The notes beneath the pieces were generated by a model. The model made no database searches. It was not told the DNA's origin and saw nothing but the letters and a program-made list of their open reading frames with translations. From Roseiarcus sp963732155 (GTDB lineage Bacteria; Pseudomonadota; Alphaproteobacteria; Rhizobiales; Beijerinckiaceae): DNA of 64,000 nt. Position 1 is the first letter of the stretch. Every line of letters begins with the position of its first letter. The translations under genes and the position numbers were made by a program. The stretch spans positions 124,001-188,000 of the forward strand of contig CAVSYB010000012.1 of NCBI GenBank assembly GCA_963732155.1. The letters are read 5' to 3'. Of the stretch, positions 43,238-54,807 are shown in pieces.

Positions 43238-46200
43238 GCCTGATAGGGCCGGCGGACGTCGAATAATTGGTGATCGCAACGCCGCTGTCGCCGAAATAGA
43301 GCGTATCGCCCGCCACGAACCCCGCAATGCCGCCGGTGAGCCCCGCCTTGTAGGCGAGCGTGAACGTGCTGCCGGCCGCGCCGAGCGACACGGCCGTTCC
43401 CGTCGCGCCCTTCGTGCTGCTGATCGAGCCGTCGTCGACGATTGTTCCGACCCCGACGACCGCCACGCCGACAGCGCCGCTGATCGAGCCCTTGTCCTCG
43501 ACCGTGCCCGCGCCGCCGATGTAGACGCCCTCGGCGCCGCCGGCGATCGAGCCGCCCGTGAGATTGTTGACCGCGCCTTTAGCGGCGAAATAGACGCCGT
43601 AGCTCGTGGCCGCCGTCGCCGAGATCGCGCCGAGATTGGAGAGCGCGGCGGTCGCGCCATCGATCACGACGCCGGCGGCGCCGCCGGTGATCGATCCGCC
43701 CGTCTCGTTGACGACGACTCCCGCGCCGTTGATCGAAACGGCGACGCCGGTCGCCAAAGTCGCCTTGATCGTCTTGGAATTGGTGAGGGTCCCCTCGCCA
43801 CTGGTGGAGACGCCGGCGCTGGCGCCGGTGATCGAGCCGGAGTTGGCGATGCTCGCCTTGTCGGTCGATCCGGAATCGTTGATCGAGACGCCGTAGCCGC
43901 TGGTGCCGGAGATCGTGCCGGAGTTGGCGATCGTCACGCTGCCCGAACTGACGACGACGCCGGACTCGGCCCCCGATATCTTCGCGGCGCTACCCTCGTT
44001 GGCGATCTTGCCGCCGCTCCCGAGAACCACGCCATCGCTATTCGCGCCGGCGGCGGTGATCGAGCCGTCGTTGATGAGGTTGCCGCTGCCGCCGTCGATC
44101 TCGACGCCCAGAGTGACGCTGGTGATCGTCGCGTCCGTGCCGTTGCTGACCGAACCGCCGCCGCCGATCTGAACGCCCGCTCCATTGGTCGCGGTGATCG
44201 TCTTGGAATTGGTGAGGGTTCCCTCGCCGCTGATGGCGACGCCATTCGCGCCGGTGATCGAGTCCGAATTGGCGACGGTCGCCTTGTCGGTCGGTCCGGA
44301 ATCGTTGATCGTCACGCCGTAGCCGCTCGTGCCGGCGATCGCGCCGGCGTTCGCCAGCGTCACGCTGCCCGAACCCGAGGCTACGCCGTCATCGCCGCCG
44401 CTGATCGAGGCGCCGGCGAGGTTGTTGACCTTGCCGCCGGCGCCGAGGGCGACGCCGACGCTCGTTTCTGTCACCGTCGCCTTGATCGTTCCCCCGTTGG
44501 TGAGGCTGTTGGCGACGGCGCCGGTTCCCCCGTCGATCTCGACGCCGACGCTCGTGGCGGTGATCGTGGCCGTCGCATTGTTGGTCACCGAGCCGCCGCC
44601 GCCGATGACCACGCCCTTGCCGCCGGTCGCGGTGATCGTCTTGGAATTGGTGACCTTGCCCTCGCCGCTGATCTCCACGCCCGAGGCGCCGGTGATGATG
44701 TCGGTGTTGGTGACGGTCGCCTTGTTGGTCGACGCGGGGTCGTTGATGTTGACGGCGATGCCGGCCGTGCCGGTGATCGTGCCGGCGTTGGTCAGCGTAA
44801 AAGTGCCGGAGCCCGACGACACGCCGTCTTCGCCGCCGGTGATCGTGGCGCCGGCGTTGTTGGTGATGGTGCCGCCGGAGCCCATCGATACGCCGAAGCT
44901 TGTTCCGGTCACTGTCGCCTTGATCGTCCCGTCGTTGGTCAGGCTGTTGGCGACGGCGCCGGTTCCCGCGTCGATCTCGACGCCGACGCTCGTGGCGGTG
45001 ATCGTGGCCGTCGCATTGTTGGTCACCGAGCCGCCGCCGCCGACGACCACGCCCTTGCCGGCGGTCGCGGTGATCGTCTTGGAATTGGTGACCTTGCCTT
45101 CGCCGCTGATCTCCACGCCCGAGGCGCCGGTGATGATGTCGGTGTTGGTGACGGTCGCCTTGTTGGTCGACGCGGGGTCGTTGATGTTGACGGCGACGCC
45201 GGCCGTGCCGGTGATCGTGCCGGCGTTGGTCAGCGTAAAAGTGCCGGAGCCCGACGACACGCCGTCTTCGCCGCCGGTGATCGTGGCGCCGGCGTTGTTG
45301 GTGATGGTGCCGCCGGAGCCCATCGATACGCCGAAGCTTGTTCCGGTCACTGTCGCCTTGATCGTCCCGTCGTTGGTCAGGCTGTTGGCGACGGCGCCGG
45401 TTCCCGCGTCGATCTCGACGCCGACGCTCGTGGCGGTGATCGTGGCCGTCGCATTGTTGGTCACCGAGCCGCCGCCGCCGATGACCACGCCCTTGCCGGC
45501 GGTCGCGGTGATCGTCTTGGAATTGGTGACCTTGCCTTCGCCGCTGATCTCCACGCCCGAGGCGCCGGTGATGATGTCGGTGTTGGTGACGGTCGCCTTG
45601 TTGGTCGACGCGGGGTCGTTGATGTTGACGGCGACGCCGGCCGTGCCGGTGATCGTGCCGGCGTTGGTCAGCGTAAAAGTGCCGGAGCCCGACGACACGC
45701 CGTCTTCGCCGCCGGTGATCGTGGCGCCGGCGTTGTTGGTGATGGTGCCGCCGGAGCCCATCGATACGCCGAAGCTTGTTCCGGTCGCCGTCGCCTTGAT
45801 CGTCCCGTCGTTGGTCAGGCTGTTGGCGACGGCGCCGGTTCCCCCGTCGATCTCGACGCCGACGCTCGTGGCGGTGATCGTGGCCGTCGCATTGTTGGTC
45901 ACCGAGCCGCCGCCGCCGACGACCACGCCCTTGCCGCCGGTCGCGGTGATCGTCTTGGAATTGGTGACCTTGCCCTCGCCGCTGATCTCCACGCCCGAGG
46001 CGCCGGTGATGACGTCGGTGTTGGTGACGGTCGCCTTGTTGCTCGACGCGGGGTCGTTGATGTTGACGCCGACGCCGGCCGTGCCGGTGATCGTGCCGGC
46101 GTTGGTCAGCGTAAAAGTGCCGGAGCCCGACGACACGCCGTCTTCACCGCCGGTGATTTTCGCGCTGGCGTCGTTCGTCACCGTGCCGCCAACGTTGAGC

Positions 46201-46358
46201 TCGACGCCGACGCCTGAGCTCGAAGTGCCCTTGATTGTGCCGCTGTTGGTGACCTGGGCCGGCTTCTTCTCGGCCTCCAGGCCGGCGCTGGTCCCGCTCA
46301 GCGTTCCGGAATTGGTGTACGGGCCTCCATTAGGAAGCAGCTTTCCCACAGTCGCCAT
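42486..46358 (-). CDS. Giant beta-strand-repeat surface protein, N-terminal part
   Basis: The frame starts at ATG 46358 with GGGAGAG eight or so bases upstream. About 1035 residues (46358 to about 43250) are Gly/Thr/Asn-rich beta-helix-type repeats without cysteines (TNSGTI, GGSVTNNATATITATSVGVEI). After about 43250 this frame turns into Arg-rich non-protein sequence down to 42486, while the neighbouring frame carries the real continuation. No Sec signal is visible, which suits type I secretion. About four 146-residue units are nearly identical. It is likely an adhesin or biofilm protein. Confidence 0.75.
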   Translation of the reverse strand: MATVGKLLPNGGPYTNSGTLSGTSAGLEAEKKPAQVTNSGTIKGTSSSGVGVELNVGGTVTNDASAKITGGEDGVSSGSGTFTLTNAGTITGTAGVGVNINDPASSNKATVTNTDVITGASGVEISGEGKVTNSKTITATGGKGVVVGGGGSVTNNATATITATSVGVEIDGGTGAVANSLTNDGTIKATATGTSFGVSMGSGGTITNNAGATITGGEDGVSSGSGTFTLTNAGTITGTAGVAVNINDPASTNKATVTNTDIITGASGVEISGEGKVTNSKTITATAGKGVVIGGGGSVTNNATATITATSVGVEIDAGTGAVANSLTNDGTIKATVTGTSFGVSMGSGGTITNNAGATITGGEDGVSSGSGTFTLTNAGTITGTAGVAVNINDPASTNKATVTNTDIITGASGVEISGEGKVTNSKTITATAGKGVVVGGGGSVTNNATATITATSVGVEIDAGTGAVANSLTNDGTIKATVTGTSFGVSMGSGGTITNNAGATITGGEDGVSSGSGTFTLTNAGTITGTAGIAVNINDPASTNKATVTNTDIITGASGVEISGEGKVTNSKTITATGGKGVVIGGGGSVTNNATATITATSVGVEIDGGTGAVANSLTNGGTIKATVTETSVGVALGAGGKVNNLAGASISGGDDGVASGSGSVTLANAGAIAGTSGYGVTINDSGPTDKATVANSDSITGANGVAISGEGTLTNSKTITATNGAGVQIGGGGSVSNGTDATITSVTLGVEIDGGSGNLINDGSITAAGANSDGVVLGSGGKIANEGSAAKISGAESGVVVSSGSVTIANSGTISGTSGYGVSINDSGSTDKASIANSGSITGASAGVSTSGEGTLTNSKTIKATLATGVAVSINGAGVVVNETGGSITGGAAGVVIDGATAALSNLGAISATAATSYGVYFAAKGAVNNLTGGSIAGGAEGVYIGGAGTVEDKGSISGAVGVAVVGVGTIVDDGSISSTKGATGTAVSLGAAGSTFTLAYKAGLTGGIAGFVAGDTLYFGDSGVAITNYSTSAGPIRHDQADAAARRRGGRGRRSRRKFRGRHLQCEGDRFDQRSRGAAGRGADNRHGRPVRERGGDAQRASRRFRHRRHGGEHRGRPRRHRGRLRSYRCDPVDRRDRHRARRELHRGRGGPRQDRRRLQHLRRAGGRRGRPRRDRGGHWAYRRDHRRAKHRGVFGRRRRDGPARAGKAQWVFDPRHRRRFQQRHRDDRGGGAGRRDDRVDHSDRRQHARARSVAGRGDERRRSAGENCARLRPRRHRRLRRALRRL
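44460..46180 (-). repeat. Tandem array of about four 438-bp coding repeats
   Basis: The landmark GTCAGCGTAAAAGTG recurs at 44791, 45229, 45667 and 46105, exactly 438 bp (146 codons) apart, with near-identical sequence between copies. Divergent units continue on both sides. The array stays in frame in the surface protein and could change copy number by recombination. Confidence 0.9.
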
Positions 46359-46580
46359 AGCGGTGCTCTCCCGATCCCGACGCGATCAAGGACGATCGCA
46401 GTTTGACCAGGCCCCCGCCGCGTGGACCAGATCGCATGATAGCGCCATTGCGGTCGCGGGGCCAGCGGGGGCTGGAACGACGCAAAGGCGACAACTCCGT
46501 TTACGGTCTGTCAACCAATCGTATAGCGCGCCGTCTGCGTCAATATGACGCCCCGCGGCGCGATCGCCCTCGGGCGCCGC

Positions 46581-47534
46581 CTACTGCCCCTGGCTCAACG
46601 CCGCCAGATCGGCGTTGGCGCCGCAGAGCAGGACGCCGACCCGCTCGCCGGCCGCCGGCCGGTAGGCGCCGCTCTTAAGCGCCGCATAAGCGGCGGCGCC
46701 GCCGGGCTCGGCGATGATGCAGAAGTCGCGCCAGAGCCTGAGCTGCGCTTCGCGGATCGCCTCGTCGCGAACCGTCACGCAGGCCGAAACCGCCTCCCGC
46801 GCGATCGCATAGACGCGCTCGCCGATGCGCCGGGCGCCCAGCGAATCGGCGGCGATCGATTTGACCTCGACTTCGACCGGGCGCCCCGCTTCGAGGGCGG
46901 CGCCGAGCGCGCGCGACCCTTCCGGCTCGACGCCGACGACCTTGACCTGGCCGGCGAACCAGGCGGCGACCCCGGCGATCAGCCCGCCGCCGCCCGCCGC
47001 CACCAGCGCCGTATCGAGCGCGGGCGCGCCCAATTTCGCCAGATCCTCCTCCCATTCGAGGGCGACCGACCCCTGGCCGGCGATGGTCTCGAAGGAATCA
47101 TAGGCGTGGATCGACAGGGCGCCGCTCGACCTGACATAGGCCTCGCAGAGCGCCAGCGCATCGAAATAATCGGCGCCCTCGACGACGACCTCGGCGCCGT
47201 ATCGCCTGATTTTGGCGATCTTCACCGGCGCGGCGATCTCCGGCACGAAAATGCGCGCCTTGACGCCGAGGCGCGCCGCCGCATAGGCGACCGCGGCGCC
47301 GTGATTGCCGCCCGACGCCGTCGCGCAACCGACCGGCGGCGTCGGCCTCGTCAGCAGATTGTTGAAGGCGCCGCGCGGCTTGAACGAGCCGGTGTGCTGC
47401 AGAAACTCGAGCTTCAGCGAGATGGCGCCGCCCCCCGCCGCCGGCGAGTCGGCCTCCAGCAAAGGCGTGCGCCGCACATAGGGCGCGATGCGCGAATAGG
47501 CGGCGGTGATGTCGGCTGGAGTGGCGTCGCTCAT
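46581..47534 (-). CDS. Threonine/serine dehydratase-like PLP enzyme
   Basis: A 317-residue fold-type II PLP enzyme. The Schiff-base lysine is Lys52 in GSFKPRGAFN. The phosphate-binding SGGNHGAAVAYAA and VAAGGGGLIAGVAAWF loops are present, with a C-terminal EPGGAAAYAAL. There is no C-terminal ACT domain, so it is the catabolic or short type (threonine ammonia-lyase or serine racemase group), deaminating threonine or serine to 2-oxoacids. It lies downstream of atpC on the same strand with an 81-bp gap, probably as a separate gene. Confidence 0.88.
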   Translation of the reverse strand: MSDATPADITAAYSRIAPYVRRTPLLEADSPAAGGGAISLKLEFLQHTGSFKPRGAFNNLLTRPTPPVGCATASGGNHGAAVAYAAARLGVKARIFVPEIAAPVKIAKIRRYGAEVVVEGADYFDALALCEAYVRSSGALSIHAYDSFETIAGQGSVALEWEEDLAKLGAPALDTALVAAGGGGLIAGVAAWFAGQVKVVGVEPEGSRALGAALEAGRPVEVEVKSIAADSLGARRIGERVYAIAREAVSACVTVRDEAIREAQLRLWRDFCIIAEPGGAAAYAALKSGAYRPAAGERVGVLLCGANADLAALSQGQ

Positions 47535-47615
47535 GCGAGAGGCTCAGCTAACCCTTCTCCCCGCTGCGGAGGAGGCCGCCGGCGGGGCCGGCCGGACGAG
47601 GCGAGGCAGACGCCC

Positions 47616-48011
47616 TCAGATCTTCAGCGCGTCCTTCAACTCGCGCAGGCGGTCGAGCCTTTCCTGCGCCGCGCGCTTCTGGTCGTCGGAGGCGTCGGCG
47701 AGGTCCTCTTCGGCGTTCTTGATCTCGGCGTCGATGCGCTCGGCGTTGAGTTCGTCGACGGGAATGGCGGTCTCGGCCAGGACGATCAGGCCGGCGGCGC
47801 TCACGTCGGCGAAGCCGCCGCGAATGAACAGGCGGGTGTGCTTGCCGTGCTCGCCGATGGCGACGACGCCCGGCCGCAGCGAGGTCATCACCGGCGCATG
47901 ATCGCGCAGCACGACAAAATCGCCCTCCGAGCCCGGCACGAGCACGTCCTCGGCCGGGCCGTTGAACAACAGCTTGTCCGGCGCGACGAGTTCGAAGTGA
48001 AAAGAAGCCAT
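47616..48011 (-). CDS. atpC: ATP synthase F1 epsilon subunit
   Basis: A 131-residue subunit of the F1 central stalk. The N-terminal beta-sandwich (FHFELVAPDKLLFNGPAEDVLVPGSEGDFVVLRDHAPVMTSLRPGVV) is followed by a C-terminal helical pair rich in Glu/Ala/Arg that can inhibit hydrolysis. The ATG at 48011 follows GAGGTTGACG. It is the last gene of the F1 operon in the usual order. Confidence 0.95.
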   Translation of the reverse strand: MASFHFELVAPDKLLFNGPAEDVLVPGSEGDFVVLRDHAPVMTSLRPGVVAIGEHGKHTRLFIRGGFADVSAAGLIVLAETAIPVDELNAERIDAEIKNAEEDLADASDDQKRAAQERLDRLRELKDALKI

Positions 48012-48073
48012 CGTCAACCTCGTCTAATCGTCCTTTCCTCCCCCTTGCAGGAGAGGGACAGAAAGCGCGCGGA

Positions 48074-49516
<1,443 letters not shown>

Positions 49517-49571
49517 GACTTTCTTCCTCGCTTCGATAAAGGCCAGGCGCCGCGGCGCCCCGTTGACGGGT

Positions 49572-50441
49572 TCAGAGCGCCTCGGCGCCCGAGATGATTT
49601 CGATCAGCTCCTTGGTGATCATCGCCTGGCGCGTGCGGTTGTAGCGCAGCGTCAACTTGCGGATCATTTCGCCGGCGTTGCGCGTCGCATTGTCCATCGC
49701 GCTCATCTGCGAGCCGTAGAACGAGGCCATGTTTTCCAGCAGCGCGCGATAGATGCGGGCCGCGACGGCGTTCGGCAGCAGCCGCGAGAGAATCTCGCCC
49801 TCGTCGGGCTCGTAGTCGTAGGTCGGGCCGGGTTCGCTCGATTTCTCGAATTCGGGCGGGATCAACTGCTGGGCGGTCGGCGTCTGCGCGATGACCGACT
49901 TGAAGCGCGAGAAAAACAAAGTGCAGACGTCGAACTCGCCCGCCTCGAAGCGTTCGAGAACGTTCTTGGCGATCGGCTGGGCGTTGGCGTAGCCGAGCGT
50001 GCGCACGGCGCGCAAATCCACGAAGTCGATGATCTGCCGCTCGAACGTGCGGCGCAGCTGGTCGTAGCCCTTCTTGCCGACGCAGATGATCTTCACTGTC
50101 TTGCCTTCGCCGATCAGCGCATTGGCCTTTTCGCGCGCCAGGCGCACGATCGAGGTGTTGAAGGCGCCGCACAGTCCGCGCTCGCCGGTGCAGACGAGCA
50201 GCAGGTGGGTCTGCCGGGCGCCGGTGCCGATCAACAGGCGCGGCCCCTGCGCGCCTTCCACGGCGCCGCCGGCCAGATTGGCCAGCACCGTTTCGATGCG
50301 CTGCGCATAGGGGCGCGCCGCTTCGGCGGCGGACTGGGCGCGCCGGAGCTTGGCCACCGCGACCATTTGCATCGCCTTGGTGATCTTCTGCGTCGACTTG
50401 ACGGAGGCGATCCGGTTTCTGAGGTCCTTTAACGACGGCAT
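49572..50441 (-). CDS. atpG: ATP synthase F1 gamma subunit
   Basis: A 289-residue rotor subunit. The N-terminal helix PSLKDLRNRIASVKSTQKITKAMQMVA and the C-terminal helix with MSAMDNATRNAGEMIRKLTLRYNRTRQAMITKELIEI form the coiled-coil shaft; both signatures are well conserved. It is followed upstream by a 176-bp gap before atpA that is filled with palindromic repeats. Confidence 0.97.
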   Translation of the reverse strand: MPSLKDLRNRIASVKSTQKITKAMQMVAVAKLRRAQSAAEAARPYAQRIETVLANLAGGAVEGAQGPRLLIGTGARQTHLLLVCTGERGLCGAFNTSIVRLAREKANALIGEGKTVKIICVGKKGYDQLRRTFERQIIDFVDLRAVRTLGYANAQPIAKNVLERFEAGEFDVCTLFFSRFKSVIAQTPTAQQLIPPEFEKSSEPGPTYDYEPDEGEILSRLLPNAVAARIYRALLENMASFYGSQMSAMDNATRNAGEMIRKLTLRYNRTRQAMITKELIEIISGAEAL

Positions 50442-50462
50442 CGCTTAAGCTTCTCCACACGC

Positions 50463-50612
50463 GTTCCCTCGCCCCTCGCGGGGGAGGGTCAGGGAGGGGC
50501 AGCGCGCCGCGCCCTCATCCGTCGCGCTTCGCGCGACACCTTCTCCCGCTGGCGGGAGAAGGGGAAAAGCCCCTCGCCCGCTTGCGGGAGCGGGGTTGGG
50601 GTGAGGGGCGGC
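50463..50612. repeat. Mosaic of palindromic repeats between atpA and atpG
   Basis: A cluster of hairpins: GTCGCGC-TTC-GCGCGAC (50521-50537), TTCTCCCGC-TG-GCGGGAGAA (50541-50560), and flanking CCCTC/GAGGG-rich tracts. This is the REP/BIME-like type common between genes in Hyphomicrobiales. Inside an operon it may tune message stability. Confidence 0.65.
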
Positions 50613-50617
50613 GCGAA

Positions 50618-52149
<1,532 letters not shown>

Positions 52150-52150
<1 letters not shown>

Positions 52151-52713
52151 CAGCCGACCTCTTTCATACGGGTGCGAATTGCGTTCAGTTTGGTCTTGAG
52201 CGAGCCGTCGACCATGCGCGAGCCGAGCCTGACGACAAGCCCGCCGATGATCGAGGGATCGACGTTCACGGAAATCTCGACGTTCTTGCCGCCGGTCACC
52301 GCTTTCAGCGCGTCCTTCAGCGCCGCGACATGCTCGCTCGAAAGCGCCGCGGCGCTGGTCACCTCGGCGCGCGCGACGCCGCGGTAGGAGTCGTAGAGCT
52401 TGTTGTAGTTGACGATCATTTCGCGGATCGCGAACAGCCGCCGCTTGGTCGCGACCAGCTTAATGAAATTGGCGGCGACGCCGGAAATTCCCGCCCTGTC
52501 GAGCAGCGCGCCGAGCGCCTTCGTCTGCGCCTCGGCCGAGAACACCGGACTGCGCACGAGGCGCGCAAGGTCGGCGCTCTCGGCGATCAGATCGTCGAAG
52601 GTCTTGAGGGCGGCGGCGACCTCGTCGGTCGTCTGCTCCTCCCTGGCCAGCGAGAACAAGGCCGAGGCGTAGCGCCCCGCCATCCCCGAAACAATGTTTT
52701 CCTGTTCAGCCAC
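52150..52713 (-). CDS. atpH: ATP synthase F1 delta subunit
   Basis: A 187-residue peripheral-stalk subunit joining F1 to F0. The GTG at 52713 gives VAEQENIVSGMAGRYASALFSLA, the usual alphaproteobacterial N-terminus; the frame is open further upstream without homology. The C-terminal signature ISVNVDPSIIGGLVVRLGSRMVDGSLKTKL is clear. It is the first gene of the atpHAGDC operon; the F0 genes are not in this window. Confidence 0.95.
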
Positions 52714-52968
52714 GTTGTCCGGTCTCTCGAAATCGGAGCGCATCCCCGCGCCAGCTCCGCGCCGCCGCAGCGCGGCCGCTGTGGTCCTCCGCGACCAGCC
52801 GACGCGCAAGGCCCCGACAAGGACCGCATTCGGCCCGAAGACGCGGATGGCCGGACGCGCCAGCCATGACAATCCGCCCCCCGGACCTCAAGGCGCGGGT
52901 TGCGTAACATAGCCGTTTTGGGCGCGCAACCCGACCTGGCGGTCGATTCCGCGGGTTCGCCATGCGCC

Positions 52969-54027
52969 CTAGAAACTCGTGCTCCAGCCGGTCGCCGGAT
53001 CGCCGCCGGGATAGGCGACCCCGTCGACGCGCAAGTTGGCGGGGTTGAGCAGCGTCAGGATGCCGCCGGCGTCGTCGAGCGCGTCCGGCGCAAGTGAAAG
53101 CGACAGCGGCTGGCCCGGAAGCAGCGTCCCCGCCGGCAGCCGAATCGTCTTTGTCGCCTGGGCGAGGATGGTCCAGCCGGCAAGGTCGATCGGCGCGCTC
53201 GTCATATTGGCGACCACCACGGCGCCCGTTCGGTCCGGCGCGCGGTGCAGCGAGGTCAACTCGGCGGCGCGGGTCGGCTGCGGCAGCGGCTCGCCGAGCC
53301 CGTCGGAAAACTCATAAAGCGGCGCTTCGCAGCCGGTGACGCCGTCAATCAGCTCGCCGTTGTCGTTGGTGTGCCAGGCCTGGGTCTGGAAGGCGAGGAA
53401 AGCGGCGGTCATCCGCCTTGCGTGCGCCTCCCACACGAAGCAGGCGCCGTCGTGCCAGACGCCGTTTTCGCGCACGTGCAGGTCGATCGCCTGGGGGTCG
53501 CCCTGCGCCATATGGATGTTGTCGACGCCGAACGGCGTGTCGGGCGTGAAGCCGAAGGCGGCGTCGGTCTGGTGGGGATTGTCCTTGGCGAAGGCGTTGC
53601 CGTAAAAGAACACGTCGCCGCCCTGATCCTTGGCGACCTGCAGAATCGCGGTCAGGCGCTGCTCCAGATTGTCGCCGCCCTGGCCCTCGATCGGCAATAC
53701 CCGCATGGCGCGCGGATCGAACAGATTGCCGCGCTGAAAATCGAGGGCGCCGGAGGCGTAGTCGCGGTTCACCGCCGAAAGGCCCTCGGGCCGCGCCAGC
53801 ATCGAGGCGACGATCGGGTGGCGAAAATCGCCGTCGATGAGATAGTATAGCCAGGACTTGCCGACGGGATCGCCGAGCCGGCCCTTGTCGGAACGCACGT
53901 TGATCGTGGCGAACCACAGCCGCCCGCCGGCCTCCAGCAGCACCCAGAGGTGCGGATTGGTCGCCGGCGCCGCCGGTGCGAAAGCATGGACCTTGCCGCG
54001 CAGGCAACTGTAATTGATATGGCCCAT
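52969..54027 (-). CDS. DUF2278 (YukJ-like) protein with C-terminal lamin-tail-like domain
   Basis: A 352-residue protein. Residues 1-220 match the DUF2278/YukJ family: YSCLRGKVHAF, LWFATINVRSDKG, LYYLIDGDFRHPI, the DNIHMAQGD and GVWHDGACFVWE blocks, and AAFLAFQTQAWHTNDNG. From about 250, a beta-sandwich with LAGWTILAQATKTIRLPAGTLLPGQPLSLSL looks like a lamin-tail (LTD) domain, the usual partner. There is no signal peptide. The activity of the family is not established. The ATG at 54027 is chosen since homology begins there. It is divergent from the SagB-type gene. Confidence 0.82.
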   Translation of the reverse strand: MGHINYSCLRGKVHAFAPAAPATNPHLWVLLEAGGRLWFATINVRSDKGRLGDPVGKSWLYYLIDGDFRHPIVASMLARPEGLSAVNRDYASGALDFQRGNLFDPRAMRVLPIEGQGGDNLEQRLTAILQVAKDQGGDVFFYGNAFAKDNPHQTDAAFGFTPDTPFGVDNIHMAQGDPQAIDLHVRENGVWHDGACFVWEAHARRMTAAFLAFQTQAWHTNDNGELIDGVTGCEAPLYEFSDGLGEPLPQPTRAAELTSLHRAPDRTGAVVVANMTSAPIDLAGWTILAQATKTIRLPAGTLLPGQPLSLSLAPDALDDAGGILTLLNPANLRVDGVAYPGGDPATGWSTSF

Positions 54028-54141
54028 CAGGCCGCCCCCGGGAACCGGCGCAGAGCGCGCGGCGCACCCTAGGCCGCGCCGATCCGGGCTGGCAAATCGG
54101 CGTGTCGGCGACCGCCTCGCCGGTCCGGGAAGGAGCGCGCA

Positions 54142-54795
54142 ATGAATTCTGCGACTGGTGAAGTCCCGGCGCCGCCGCCCCGTCAGCTCCCCTTGCCCTC
54201 GGACGACCGAAGCGTCTCGGTCCTCACCGCGCTGGAGGCGCGCAGGACCACGCGGGAGATCGCGGCGACTCCGCTGCCGGCGCAATTGCTGTCCGACCTG
54301 CTGTGGGCCGCGTGCGGGGTCAATCGCCGCAAGGGCCCGTTCGGCGGCGTCGGCCGCACCGCCGCTTCGGCGAGCAACTCGCAGGAGATCGACGTCTATG
54401 TCGCGCTCGAAGAGGGCGTCTATCTCTACGACGCGCCGGGCTGCGTCCTGGCGCCCGTCGTCGCCGGCGATCTGCGCGCTTTGGGGCTGACGCCCGGCCA
54501 GCGCGGCGCCGAGGCCAAAGCGCCGGTTCAACTGATCTATGTCGTCGACATCCGCCGGCTCACTCACACGACGGGCTTTCAGGAGCCGGGCCTGCACGAT
54601 CCCGACGTGCAGAAATCCTACTATTACGTCGACGTCGGCCTGATCGCCGGCAACGTCTATCTGTTCGCCGCCGGGCAACGACTGGCGGCGTGGTTCCACA
54701 ACTGCGACCGGGCCGGCCTCGCGCAGCGCCTCGGCCTGCGCCCCGAACAGCGCGTGCTGTTCGCCCAGTCGGTCGGCTATCCCGCGACGGAATGA
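54142..54795 (+). CDS. SagB/ThcOx-type nitroreductase-family protein
   Basis: A 217-residue flavin oxidoreductase fold. The N-terminal dimer segment ALEARRTTREIAATPLPAQLLSDLLWAACGVNRRKGPFGGVGRTAASASNSQEI is typical of the SagB group, and DVGLIAGNVYLFAAGQRLAAWF is the second FMN-binding helix. The bacteriocin-type SagB enzymes oxidise azolines, but there is no cyclodehydratase or precursor peptide nearby, so a general nitroreductase-like role is more likely. It is followed 12 bp later by an SDR gene. Confidence 0.85.
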   Translation: MNSATGEVPAPPPRQLPLPSDDRSVSVLTALEARRTTREIAATPLPAQLLSDLLWAACGVNRRKGPFGGVGRTAASASNSQEIDVYVALEEGVYLYDAPGCVLAPVVAGDLRALGLTPGQRGAEAKAPVQLIYVVDIRRLTHTTGFQEPGLHDPDVQKSYYYVDVGLIAGNVYLFAAGQRLAAWFHNCDRAGLAQRLGLRPEQRVLFAQSVGYPATE

Positions 54796-54807
54796 CGGAG
54801 GAAAACG

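Noticed and set aside
44460..46180. Regularly spaced repeats considered as a CRISPR array
   Set aside because: The period is 438 bp with the whole unit conserved; there are no short repeats with unique spacers and no cas genes.
42606..46548. Very long open frames on the + strand opposite the giant repeat protein
   Set aside because: They mirror the 438-bp repeats, have no ribosome-binding site and read as low-complexity Ala/Gly/Asp or Val/Pro sequence; the minus strand has a good start and family-like beta repeats.
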